NCBI GenBank assembly: GCA_032718565.1
Contig: JAVGVS010000022.1
Coordinates: 496,001-560,000 of the forward strand
Length of the DNA: 64,000 nucleotides
Origin: Distichodus sexfasciatus
Taxonomy: Eukaryota; Chordata; Actinopteri; Characiformes; Distichodontidae
Reading direction: 5' to 3'
The position numbers and the translations under genes were made by a program. Shown here piece after piece: positions 35,136 through 47,400 of this stretch (its first letter is position 1; every line of letters starts with the position of its first letter). The notes below the pieces were generated by a model. That model searched no databases, was not told where the DNA came from, and saw nothing but the letters and a program-made list of their open reading frames with translations.

Positions 35136-35840
35136 TGCTCACAGGCACTTCAGTGATCAGAGACCAAACAAGAGAATTAAAGTGATTACATATGAAAACA
35201 GAGAAAGACGAAAGCAGCCGAGGCTATACAGACTGTATCTGTGTGAATGTTTTATTAAGCATTTTTCACTCTATTATTTGAATATTAAGTTCAGGAGACC
35301 ATGTATCTGCGGGAATGAACATGTGTTGTTGTCTATAGACATATCAGACATCTCTTCATACGCTAGACACAACACTGTGGTTTCATCACACTGCTCTAAA
35401 GTCAGAGCAGCTGCACTCATATGTTTGTTACAAAAAAGAGATAGGATCAAATGCAATAATGGCCCTTGGCTAGCAGTGCAACCACAGTAACATGACAACG
35501 TTCACCAAGCTTTTTAATCCTTGTAACCTCACAGCACTGTAATTGGTGTTCATTGAACAAAGAAAAGAAATATGAAACATTTAGCTCTAGAGCGATGATG
35601 TACAGAATGATATTAGGTGTTAAAATGAGGCATCCCCTAAAGGAAATTATATGAGAATGAGTGTTGGATGAACTTATACATCACTATCTATGCAATTTCT
35701 AATATCTTTTATGTTATGCTGATAATTTTGGTCATTTATTTAGTTTGCACATGTACTTTTATTGTTATATGTATTATGTTAGGATGAATTATGTGTTTAA
35801 ATTAATTCTGAGTTAAGGGATACTGAAATTAGATAAATAG
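35136..35840. other. Upstream flank, nothing recognised
   Basis: Opposed frames (35182-35490 plus, 35274-35498 minus) overlap and neither resembles a known protein. No repeat recognised. Confidence 0.4.
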
Positions 35841-35847
35841 ATAAAGT

Positions 35848-35966
35848 ATCTTATCTATCTATTTATCTATCTATCTATCATTATCAGTATTAATTTTTTT
35901 CTTTGAAAATCCCATACACAACAATTATTTAAATATTTCATTCATTAAACTATATATATATGTATG

Positions 35967-36005
<39 letters not shown>
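35848..36005 (+). repeat. (TATC)n and (AT)n microsatellites
   Basis: A TATC run at about 35848-35879 is followed, after about 70 bp, by TA/TGTA repeats and an AT run from about 35950 to 36005. A GATA-type segment just before it (about 35831-35844) can pair with the TATC run. Confidence 0.9.
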
Positions 36006-36007
<2 letters not shown>

Positions 36008-38824
36008 TGTGTATATATGTAAATAAGTTATCCTTTCATTATTTATACATATAATATTTGCCTTTAATGTAGTTTTAACACAGCATGTTATATTGTTTTT
36101 CAATGGCGTGTATTTTGTTAATAACTTGTAGGCAGCCATGAGTAAACTCAGGAGTCTCATCTCTTCTTGGGTTTATTAGTAAAAGGCAGAGGCCACTCAT
36201 AGTCTGGAGGACTGGACCATGACTGTGTTCATGCTACTTAAGCAGAGACCACACCAATAATAGGCTGAATTATACGATAAATTCTCTCCAGATGTGTATA
36301 ACTCCACCCCAAAAATCTGATACACACATAACATCTGCAGTAGCTTTAGTAAGCAGATTCTCTCTCTCTCATGCACTATTAATACCCACATCTCTTATAT
36401 GTCGGTCATAAACAGATATCAGTGTTATGAATATATGCCACACAAATATCCTCTACTTTTCTTATTTTTTAGCTTTTAAAAACCTTTTTTAACATGTGGG
36501 GTCCACCTGTCAGGTCCTCACGGTAGAACTACATAGTACACACACACACACACACACACAGGTTTACACCTACACACACCTACAGACCCAGGTGGCGGCC
36601 AGTGGATGGTCTGGGTGTTTATAAGTAGTATTCAAGAGATTGCTTCCATAATTTGCACGGGCTCTGGAAAGTGCTGGCACTGTTTCCCTCCGCCCAGCTG
36701 GAACACAGGCTGCATAGGGCAAATCGCGGTTTATTTAACCCTTAATAGATGCGCCGATGTAGAAGTTTAAGGAGGCCCATTTAAAAAAACAAAGACTTTG
36801 TCTTCATAGCGGTTACTTGATTAATGTGTATTAACACAGCAGTGAGCTCACATGTTGTCTTAGAGTAGCGCAGCCTCGGTCTACAGCTGTGTCAGTGATT
36901 AGCAGAGCGAAAGCTTTCACAAACCAAAATCACACACACACACACACACACCGAGAGCAAGACATGGTCATGCAGTGTTTGTTCACCTATTTTCTCTGAG
37001 TGTATGTGTGTGTATGTGTGTGCATTCCTGTGTATGCGTGATTTGGTTTGTGAAAGACTAAATATTGTATAAATATTATAATGAATAAAATAATATAGAA
37101 TAAAGAATAAAATATTTGATTGTATAAATGTTACTTTCGATATGTAATTTCCGCTTCACCCATTCGTTGAAGAGATGGAGAGAAAAAGAGAGACTTGATT
37201 AATCGACAGATGTAAACCAAAATAAAAAATACACACACAAATTCTCACAGAACAAGGCGGCAATGTGAACCTATTCACTAAGTCTTTTGTGTGTGTATGA
37301 TTAAAAATAATCAATATAAAGAGAGAGTGACAATGAGAGAAACTGATAGATAATGTAAATTGTGTAAAACCCACACACTCCAGGAAGCAGCAGAAAAGCT
37401 CCCACATTACTATACATTTCAACATGTTGGCTTATTTAGGTTTCCCCACCTTCTGTGGTTTAACTGAGTGTATAACTCAGATTAGTCCATAGTTGCTCCA
37501 GCTGTCTGGTCCGCTTAGGAGGAGAAACACTGATGTAGAAAGACGCTACAAGGTGAAGAAAGTTTTGCTTTAGCTTTTTTGGCTTTCTAGGGCCAGGGGG
37601 TGTAAAACCACAGACTTGGCTCATAGGAGGCTGCTTCGAAATAAGCCATCACCTAACGCCTTTATCAAACCCTTGGGTCTATTTGCGCTTTATACCGAAC
37701 GCATCTTTGGGGGCCGGAGCTGTACCGCACCAGGAGATGCAGAAAGCTCTCAGGGGTGTCTGGGCGCACTACACTTTGTGCTTTTTAAGAGTCAGTAAAA
37801 ACACACACACACTGCAGTGCCTCTGCTTGATTACAGGCAGTTAGGTTGTAAATGCCTTGAAGAAACTAGTGTACTATTTCCCTTGAATTTTTCCAATTCA
37901 GTGTCTCATTCCCTTATGATGCATTTTGCATTTCACTGCCTGGGAAGGATGGCACAAGAAATTTATTTGACTCAGTGGGAGATTTCTGCTCAGTATGCAT
38001 AGCCAAAAAGATGTTTGATTCTGTTCTGCACTTCTGTAAGTATTATTTGCCAAGTGAGCTGAATCACCTTTTTATTGGGTGCCAATCAACAACATTACTA
38101 TCAACCTTTTCTATTATGCAATTGGGACAAATACATAGATTTTAGAACAATCCAAGTAAACTCGTCAAGCTAATGGATTAATTATAAATGGATGCACTTT
38201 CTTTAGGAAACAAGAGGTAAGATTGCAACAGCTTCACTCTGTCTGCTTTTTAATATTTCAATTTATGTGTTTGTAAAATGGCAGTAATATATTGCTTTTA
38301 TATATTGCACCAAGTCCTAAATGTGCAGGAACAAGTGGAGGTGATGATGTTTGGGGTTTTTTTGTTTGCATGTTTGTGAAGTAACTTTTAAAAAAATCTC
38401 TGACTGACCCCTGTGGCATTCTGGGTGGTCACCTGGCCTGCCAAATATGCCCTTAGCATGTTTGCATTTGAAGATTTTATTTATTTGCATTTGAGATGAA
38501 TATGCAAAATGGAAATAGCTATCCTCGGTTGCACATCCTAACTAACAGCGTGTCATTTATACTTCGAGACTGTGGTTGGTCTTCAGACACTGCCAGCATA
38601 CCCTAATGACCAAGCAGAACTCAAATTAGCAGACAAACATTGATGAAATAAAGAAGCAGTGCATAGTCATCACTCAGTTTCCAGACTGTTTATAACATAC
38701 AGGTTATTTTGTATTGTTGTGCTGTACTGGTCAAATACAGGAAGCGGACAAAACCAAATGAATGCAACTTATGCCAAGAGTTTGTCCTAGGCCAGGAGAC
38801 GTTCAGTCAGCTTCTTTTAACCAC
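36006..38824. other. Upstream flank with CA/TG microsatellites, no gene
   Basis: CA runs lie at about 36537-36560 and 36930-36952, with a TG-rich run at about 37003-37022. The DNA around 36.6-36.9 kb and 37.5-37.8 kb is less AT-rich and unique-looking. No supported exon. Confidence 0.5.
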
Positions 38825-38890
38825 TAGATTCAAGATTCTTTATTTGCCACATGCACTGACATACAGGTACAACATACAATGCAATGTATC
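38825..38890 (-). mobile_element. LINE 3' tail fragment, antisense
   Basis: AGATTCAAGATTCTTTATTT, then GCCACATGCACTGACATACA, GGTACAACATACAATGCAAT. This is the antisense form of a fish LINE 3' end (consensus AAGATTCTTTATTGTCACATGCA...ACAGGTACAACATACAATGAAATG). It is about 65 bp and heavily truncated. Confidence 0.6.
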
Positions 38891-41625
38891 ACTAAACTAA
38901 TTGCTTAAAATTTCATAACTACAGAAAAGTATATGACACCAATAATTTGTATAATTCAATGAATCACCAATGTTTTTATTTGAGATTTGTTCTTAGATTA
39001 GAACAGAATCTACAAATGATATAGAGAATACCCAAATAATTAATAATTAAATTTTATTGGGTATTCGTTTTGTGCACAACTCTTTCCTCAATTCTACAGC
39101 GTCATAATATTATACAATTTAAAAGTCATTGATAAGAACAAATTTAAGAAAATAACTTATTGGTGAATGAGGCCTAATCACTTTAAAATAGACATTTAAC
39201 ATAAGAGAGAGACATCAGATCTTCCTTCCAGTGCTCACTTGATGGATTTATTCCTGCTCATCTGGTAGACATTACCCAGCTCATGCCTAGGATCGTGCAG
39301 GTTGACATCCAGGGTTAAACAAATCCAAGCCGTGCACTGGCCGGATCAGCCGAACATGACTGTGCTTCTACCGGCTACTGTGTATATACTGTATCCTTTG
39401 TTCATATTTTTGCCAATAAGATTACCGTGAGGAAAAGAAATGGATTTATTCTGTCCTGGTGTATAGATTCTTCAAAACCATCTAGAAGTTCTAGCGCCAT
39501 GGAGGCTACACACGTGAATATGTGTTTTCATAATCAGTTCTGGTCCCTAAGTAAGAGCTCCGAAATGTTCCTTCTATATCTCTGCTCTTCTGACTTTCAC
39601 TCGCTGCCGGGGAATTGGAAGGACAGCACAATTATCATATCACAGAATTGATCCTCTCCATGTGGGCCAGTTCCAACCTGCTAAAGGGAGGAAGAATGGG
39701 GGGTGAACGCCTCTTTGGAGAGAGTTGGCGATGGTTCAGTCGCCCTGTCAGGTGAGACACGCTTGGTGGAGGGAGGGAGCCGCTGGGAGATTAAGTGCTA
39801 AGTGGGTGTTCCCTTGATGTACCCCTGACAGAACCAGATTGGGGAAAGAAGGCGGCGCTTGCGCTTTTGCTTTTTATTCGTCTGGCTCCGGCGGCTTTTT
39901 CCTGGCCCTGTAGGACCAACTCTGGGAGTCTAAAGCCGCTTATGCAGCTTGGTAATTTTACTGAGAATAACAAATGCTAGGAAGAATAAAAAACATCACC
40001 CTTATAGAGCAAAAGAAAAGTATAGAACAATCAAGCTATTGTTCAGTACTGACATTTTGGGCTGACTTGCACAGAATTTTTATATTAACGTGGGAGACAT
40101 ATTTTTTTAACATTTCTTATTCAAACATGAAATTGTTCGTTTCCATTTTTTTTTTTCTATAAACCGTAAAATAAAGCATTTTGAAATCTTCTTCAGGTTT
40201 TTTTTCAGGATGCCATGTTTAACTTAACTTAAACTGCAACATAAATTATATTTTTGCCCAGATGGCATGATAACACCAACCTATAAGAAGTGGTTTTACA
40301 CTTTAACAGCCTTCAATGACCCTCGCTTACATTAATTTCACACACAACAGCAATCTCCCCAGTAAACTCATAGCTGTGGTTTGGCAGTTTCAGAATGGTT
40401 GCCTTAATTCATACCAAAAGAGCAGAAAGATCTGAGGTTGCAGGAGGTAAGACAGCCCTGTGCACCACTGGAAGCTTCTTCCTTATGTACTGGAGGGGGG
40501 GTCCGCTGGTTGCCCAAACACCACCGACTTCATGTAGTGGGGAACAGGGCTTGTTCTAGCCTAATCAACTCTTGTTTCACACTGTTGCTGGGCCAAGGCT
40601 TCCCAACTCAGCTGTGCAGAGAAAGAAAACGGGTCGGTCAGGTGCCGAGTGGTGCGCTCACCACAGAGTGCACGCCATAAGAACGCAGCCACTTAATTCT
40701 GCGCCATTCGTCAGATTGGCTGATTTACATGTGGACAGCTATCATTTTGTGCAGACGCTGACATTGATAAATGAGGTGTTTCACTTACTGCTAACAAAAA
40801 ACAAATGAGCGGTCAAGAGCAAGAGGATGTGTTCTTCGTGGAGCCCTGCTTTCGTCTTTACTTGTGTTAAACACATATATTTTAATCCGGTGCTTTAATT
40901 CTATCCAAGGAAAATATTAGTATAGAAAGTTCTATTAGGGCAGAAATGTTATTTCAAACTAGTTTGAATCACTCTTGGTCTCAGGTAAACTCCCTGGAGA
41001 GAGTTCTCTTGAGTAAAATGGGCAATGCATGAAATGTTTTCTCCAACGATTTAACGCAACACTACCAAAGAACAAGCTCCCTCGTATTCTACACTTCAGT
41101 GTGGGAAAAGCATGCATGTCTGAAAGTGTTGGTCAGATACAGGGAATATCTTAGAGACGTAAGAGAATATACATTTTAAGTGAAGATATTGCAACAACCT
41201 ACTTGTTTGCGCAAGTTAACAAAACAGTTTTAAACATTTCCTGTGCAAGTAAGAGCCGCGGGTTTGAGTAAGATCAATAAAGGATCTCACCCATTTTTTA
41301 AAAGTCTTTATTTGTGTTAAACCCACCTCCTACACTTTCAGAATGAATATTTAAATTAGGTCTCAATGCAACTGTAATATATTAGAAATAAAATATAGTT
41401 TTTTTGTATTATAATATGTTGCAAATATGTTACATTACATTCTATTTAAATTAATATTAATGGTAAAAATGCATTTCTCATAAGGTATTTTCCTATAGTA
41501 TGTTAATATTTTTTGAAGAAAACTGGGATCAAATTGTTGTGAACATTTTACAAAAACATATATAACATAAAATTAATGCTACTAAGATTTTTGGAGTGGC
41601 GAACAGCCCAGGAAGTTGGTCCCTG
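38891..41625. other. Upstream flank, no gene recognised
   Basis: Mostly AT-rich. Less AT-rich parts at about 39.6-39.95 kb and 40.43-40.7 kb carry overlapping frames on both strands with no recognisable similarity. They may be conserved non-coding DNA, which cannot be tested here. Confidence 0.4.
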
Positions 41626-41629
41626 CGGA

Positions 41630-41815
41630 TGAGAAGGTCACTGCTTAAGTGCCGGACTCGGTAAAGGTAGCACTGTGGTCCTCATGAGCAAGGTATCATC
41701 CCCTAGCTCTGCTCCTTCACAGATGGGTCAGTTGCCATTGTGGTGTGTGTGTTCACTATGCTGTGCTGTGTCTACAATATCAAGTAATCACTTATATTCA
41801 CTATGCTCAAATAAT
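41630..41815 (+). mobile_element. Second copy of the 34.8-kb SINE family
   Basis: CTCCTTCACAGATGGGTCAG, TTGTGGTGTGTGTGTTCACT, GTGCTGTGTC and CAAGTAATCACTTATATTCA parallel the left half of the dimer at 34.86-34.97 kb. GAGCAAGGTATCATCCCC precedes it. The copy is diverged and its limits are approximate. Confidence 0.5.
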
Positions 41816-41960
41816 AATATAAATCTTTCACAACACATACTAGGGATCCTATTAGATGTTAGAAAAACCCCACAAAATTCAGGAAAGTTTAGACATATAA
41901 TTGACTTTTTAATTTTGACCATCATAATGAGTCTAGTCAGTGTGCCTCAATCAGAATCAT

Positions 41961-42306
41961 CAGCCAGTCAGTCAGTCATTATCTATTATTGCTTAATCCT
42001 TGTTGAGGTTATGGGGACCGGAGCCTATCCAGGGACTACGGCTACAAGGCGGGGACCAACCCATGCCAACACACACTTCACACAATCACACTACATTCAC
42101 TGATATCAATTCAGAGTCGCCACTGAACCTAGGCATGCTTTTGGACTTTGGGAGAAACTGGAGCAGCCCAAGAAAACCCATCGAAACATGGAGAGGAGAC
42201 CATGCAAACTCCACAGAGAAAGGCGCCACGGCCGACCCCGGGATCGTACCCAGGACTATTTGGCTGTAAGGCAGCAGCGCTAGGCACTGCGCCACCATGC
42301 TGCCCT
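41961..42306 (+). mobile_element. Abundant ~345-bp fish repeat, copy 1 of 5
   Basis: Order of landmarks: GTCAGTCATTATCTATTATT, GCTTAATCC, GGGGACCGGAGCCTATCCAG, ACAAGGCGGGGACCAACCC, AATTCAGAGTCGCCACTGAA, CATGCAAACTCCACAGAGAA, GACCCCGGGATCGTACCCAG, GCACTGCGCCACCATGCTGC. The same order appears at 44.1, 53.8, 59.5 (inverted) and 62.3 kb (inverted). Frames read through it (42000-42269 plus; 42086-42298 and 42129-42335 minus) are translations of the repeat, not genes. Confidence 0.85.
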
Positions 42307-44050
42307 ATTTGAGGAAAGTGAGTGCCTGAAATCATTTAACTTTTATAAGCACAATTTGCAGATCAATGTATTTAAATAACTCATGTTTTTATTTTTCAAG
42401 TAACTTAAAGTAAAATAAAGTCCCATATCCATTAAGTCATTTAGATATCCTGTTAGATTGTACAGTGCAGCAAAAGGCCTACTTATCAATACAGTATACC
42501 GGAAAGACGAGAAGACATGGAAAATAAGCAACAACTTCTCGGAGCAGTTGATGTCATTGGGGCATTTCTACTAACCACCAAAGGCAGCATGAGTGATGGT
42601 AGCTGGGTTAGGAGCAGTTAGGAACTTTGGGCCTGGGTAAGCTTTTTTTTCTCAGGGAGCCTGCATGTCTGGCAAGAGCTTTTTCCCCTGCACCATGGGT
42701 AGCCCCAGCTCCTCTGCGGATACCTCATGCAGTCTCACTCCAGCCCTCATTTGCATGCTGCTAAAATTTCTGGAACCCGACTGTATTCTTGGACAGAATA
42801 ACCTTCTTGATCTGATTGCATTAAGTCACTCCAAGTTTAGAGAGAAAGAGAAAAGAGAGGATGACCACGGACTGAAAGGCTCTAGTTAATTGTCTTATAC
42901 AAAAGAAAGTATTATATTTATATATATTTATTATATTATGTTATATTATATTAGATATTTTCAGATATTTGTGATCATTTTGTGAATTTTAATAGCAATG
43001 CAACATGATGCTCTCTGTCTGAATGTGTAATCATTCTTTGCAAGTGACTTCCTGTGAAATGTATACTCGGAGCCCTTTCTTTATATCATTTATAACTATT
43101 GTTAGAAAGGAATGTTTACAGGGAATAAATTACTGCAATTATGACCTTGTTTATGTGTAAGTCAAAGAAGTTTGACCAGAAATCTCCTCCCAGTCATTCT
43201 GGTTGGCCTCTAAACCTTAACATTCCCCTCAATAAATATACCCTTTCTTATATATACTGTCTCATGCTTCAATTAGATACCAACTCGTTCAAATATCCCT
43301 TTGGTTTGAACATGACAAAGGCATATATATCTCTCATGGTTGTGAGAAACACCAGACCGAGTATTTCCTGAAAAGCAGGATCTGGAAGTTTGAGTGGGAG
43401 TTTTAACAGCTTGCGTAGGCTTTTGTCCAGGTGGAAACACACACACATATACACACACAGACACATTCACAGATGGGTCTCACATGTGCCTGTCCCAGCA
43501 CTAGCAAATCAGTCTGTCCTAACTTCCTCTTTGCTTACCTGTGCAGACTCAGCAGCGGTGAAGGTCTGAAACATCTGGATGTTCATTTACCTTACCAGAC
43601 CTGGGCAGACGCTGTAATAACATCTGGCTCCTTATTACATAAAAATTATTAAAATGTCAGAAATTGTTTCACGTTTCATAGCCGTTTTTAGATAGAATGT
43701 GAGATGCGCTGAATATTCGTGACACTCATTTGAAGAAAAAAGAAACATCATCTGGGTCCAACTGAAGTATGAATGGATGACTTTTTAGTTTTAGGCTAAA
43801 TATAAGAGAAGATCTGATTACAGTCTCTACATATAAACAAGCAACTGACTCACTGTCCTGACTCACAATTAGATCTTGCTGACAATAATCCAAGATATGT
43901 TAGGTTTGCCAGGATAAATAAATGTGAGTATATCTCCGTTTCCCATGCATTAAATAAATGGATCTTCTTTAGCACAAGTCTACTATTATTCATTTCGTAT
44001 TATTATTGTCATAGGACACGATCAACTGCAATATGTGTGTGTGAGTGTAT
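42307..44050. other. Upstream flank, no gene recognised
   Basis: AT-rich. A CA-rich stretch lies at about 43437-43470. Frames on both strands at 43.14-43.47 kb overlap each other and have no similarity. Confidence 0.4.
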
Positions 44051-44051
44051 T

Positions 44052-44080
44052 ATGTGTGTGTGTGTGTGTGTGTGTGCGTG
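44052..44080 (+). repeat. (TG)n microsatellite
   Basis: A TG run of about 29 bases, directly left of the repeat copy at 44088-44400. Confidence 0.9.
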
Positions 44081-44087
44081 CTACATT

Positions 44088-44400
44088 TATTCATTCAGTC
44101 AGTCATTATCCAAACCGCTTAATCCCGGAGCATAACCCAGGAACAATGGGCACAAGGTGAGGACCAACTCTGGGCAGGCACCAATACATCACACAATCAC
44201 ACTTTCAGTTACACCTTACAGGGCCAATTCAGAGTCACCAATCAACCTATATTGCACGCTTTTTGATTGTGGGATGAAATTCATGCGAACACGGGGAAAG
44301 CATGCAAACTCCACACAGAAAAGCCCTATGGCCAACCTGGGGATCGGACCCAAGACCCACCACTGTGAGACGGCAGTGCTAACCACCGTGCTGCCACCCC
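44088..44400 (+). mobile_element. Abundant fish repeat, copy 2 of 5, with 9-bp target duplication
   Basis: Same landmarks as the copy at 41.96 kb (GTCAGTCATTATCCAAACCG, GGGCCAATTCAGAGTCACCA, CATGCAAACTCCACACAGAA, ACCACCGTGCTGCCACCCC). It is flanked by an exact direct repeat TGCTACATT at 44079-44087 and 44401-44409. A perfect 9-bp duplication suggests a fairly recent, intact insertion. Confidence 0.9.
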
Positions 44401-47400
44401 TGCTACATTCAACATCCTTCAAATAAGTGTTTGAAGAAAGTTAGAATCCGGGCCTAAGATGCACTAATTGAAGGTACTAGTACATGAATTTGTTATTTTA
44501 TTTCACCTGCAGGAAATGCCATAAATATGGCAATTAAAAAAAAAATGATTTAATGTAATCAGTTTAATTACTGTAACAGGAGAATATTACTTTTAATTAT
44601 TACATGTTAAATAATTTCAATGAAACATGTTGCCAAATTCTAATGAAGATCAGTAAAATGATCAATTAGATTTTTAGAGGAAATTAATGGTATTGATTGA
44701 TCAACTTATCAAAAAATAGATCAACAGTTTGAGTCATAGAAAACTAGCTGCTAGTGGCAACCCTGCTAGACATTACACTGACTTTCCCTCCATGTTTCCT
44801 TGAATCATTCCAAGCTGCTTTATTGCACAACATCTCAACAAATCACATCATCATTCTTTGTTGACCATTACGGTGGCCACGCTGGAACTCGGGTTTCATC
44901 TTCGCCCATAAGGAGGTGAAATAAGTACAAGTGTTTGGAGTGGGATGAGCGATGAAACAGGAGGCAGATCTCTCTCTCTCTCTCTCCTGCTCACCGCAGG
45001 CAGGCGTGTGGGGCAGCCAGAGCAGCGCTGGTCTCTGTGATCTCGAGCAGAGCCTGGATGAGCTCTCTCTGTCAGCGGCAAAACCTCTCTATCCTCCGGC
45101 ATCCCATCAATCACTGCCCCGGGCCCCCTCAGATCTCCCCACTAACCCCTCATTTGCTCGCTGGCTGTGTGCACCCTCACATGGGAACGTTTAGAAACAA
45201 AAATCATCCCTGTTGCCTTTCTCTCTATCTGCTTTCACTGCTGCATGATCATGACTGTAAAGGACAATGCTTCTACTGGCAGAGTATAGGGATTATTTTA
45301 AAAAATATTTATTCAATCCATTTCCCCTTCAATGTAATGTGTGAGCATGCAATGTTAAGCTTCAGTATTGTATTTTAGAATTCTTATTGCTATTCATTTT
45401 GTTATTATTTATAACCTAAATTTATAATACACAACTTTGACTGAGTATTTGTAATGTTGCAGTCATTTGTGTTATAGCAATAGAAGTCTAAAGTGTATAT
45501 ACTGTACTTTAAGTTGTTACAAGCAATATTGAAATATATTATGTTAGGATTCTAATTGTCATTTAATGGATTTCCTTATAATTTATAATCTGCTTGTAAT
45601 ATACAATAAACTATGAGTATTTTAAAGCCAAGGACATTTGGCTGCCTTCTAGCAGTAGATATTTGAAGCATACAAGGGGTTCGGAATTGACAATAAGAGT
45701 GCTAACTGATTTATATCAGTGGACTATGGCATTATATCTGCAAAAATCTGGCCTCCAAACTAGACAAAAAAACAGCGCACAATAGGGGGCATTGTTGGAA
45801 ATCGTACCGACTTAGTGAAACGCAGAAGCAAACATCTCAGTCGTGCATCACTGGAAACAAGAGCTATAATCATGGCCTGAGCAATGGCAAAACGCTGAGT
45901 CAACTCGGTCATCTAAGCGTCATACGTTCACATCAGAGGCAGAGCAAGAGCCAAAGAGAGATTTGTTGCCTTCGCTGTGTGTACTATTATAAGCAGACCA
46001 ATGCTGACCTCATAAACCAGGAGGCCTGTTTACTGGAAGTGTGGCTCAGTCTAGACAATAAAAGGCTCTGAAAGGCAGCTGTTGGCCTCTGTTTCTTCGA
46101 TGACCTCCAACTCCTACTCATGCTGACTAACAGGCAAAGGTCAAAGCTTTGCTGTGCAATATTACTGTTTCCACAAATAAAACGCTTGCTGATGCATACA
46201 ATGCCATGTGACCAGAGCCTCACCAATCCAAATGCCAATCATCATGTGAGTGATAAGCCAGTCAAGGATATGATGATCAGAAATCAGATCAACCCTCTAT
46301 TTTAGCATCGTTTCCAAGGGTAAGGAGCGACAACAAAGGCCCCTTGTTCCCCGTATTTGCTGAAGAAACATATGCTCAGTTATGTGAATTCTCCTAGCCC
46401 ATTCAATGCTATCAGCAGGGTTTTTACTTAAAGTGTTAGTATTTGGCTCCCGGTGTGTGGCGTTGAAGCACATGTGCGAGCACTGTATATCTGAAGTTAC
46501 GTGAGTGTGTTTTTATTAGTGCCACTCTTTTGTATTTTTCCTGTTACAGTGTACAGAAGCTTGTGGTGTGGAGGCTCAAAGCGCCTGGCCACATCAAACT
46601 CAGCCATTCTTCCCCAGTGCTACAAGATGACTGACCCCCTCCCCCTTGCTCAGGGTGTAATGACAGAGTCATCAAACAGTATTTATAATCTTGGAGCCGT
46701 TCAGTTTTAAAGTGGTCAGCTCCAAAAGTACTGGAATTGTTCTGAGCAATTTGCGGTTTCTACGATTTCTTGTAAAAAAGACCATGTCCTTATGGGTAGG
46801 GTCAAACCGTGCTTGTTTTAGTGTATTTGGAAATGCAAAATCTCGGTTTCATGCTAATTTCACATCGAATGAAATATTAATTTGATTTAAGCATGGAAAT
46901 TTTATATTAATATTACAACTGCTTAAGCTAATGCTATGCTGTTTTGCAACCCCAGTATGGTTGCAACTTCATAGCTCATATTTTTAATCCAATAGAGAAA
47001 CCATTTTGCATCACTTGAAAAATAATATTGCATAGTCACTAAAGACAGGACATTCCCCACACTATTGCAGCCTGAAAGCGGATCAGATTTAATCAAACGC
47101 ACACAGTGGCTCTGTGGCGTTACGGAAACAACATCAGCATAACTGATAATAATGGCCTATGTAATGTTATTTCCATATAATGAATGTTTTTCATCAGGGT
47201 AAATAGTGCAGGAAATGGCATACTGCATTCACTAACTCAGAAACAATGCAACAATATTCACAGCAAGCAATATTGCTAAAGTATCCTGCAGCGGATTTGT
47301 GAAGAATGATCTCTCATGTTCAAGCAATAGCTCTTACAGAGGCTCGGTGTTTCAAATCAGTGTTTCTGAGAACTCTGAATCGCATAAACTTTAGTCTTAC

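Noticed and set aside
35848..36005. Regularly spaced repeats considered as a CRISPR-like array
   Set aside because: They are simple TATC and AT microsatellites in vertebrate DNA with no spacers.
41675..42335. Several 68-142 codon frames
   Set aside because: They translate the abundant fish repeat and the SINE-like copy beside it. Similar peptides come from the copies at 44.2, 53.9, 59.6 and 62.3 kb.
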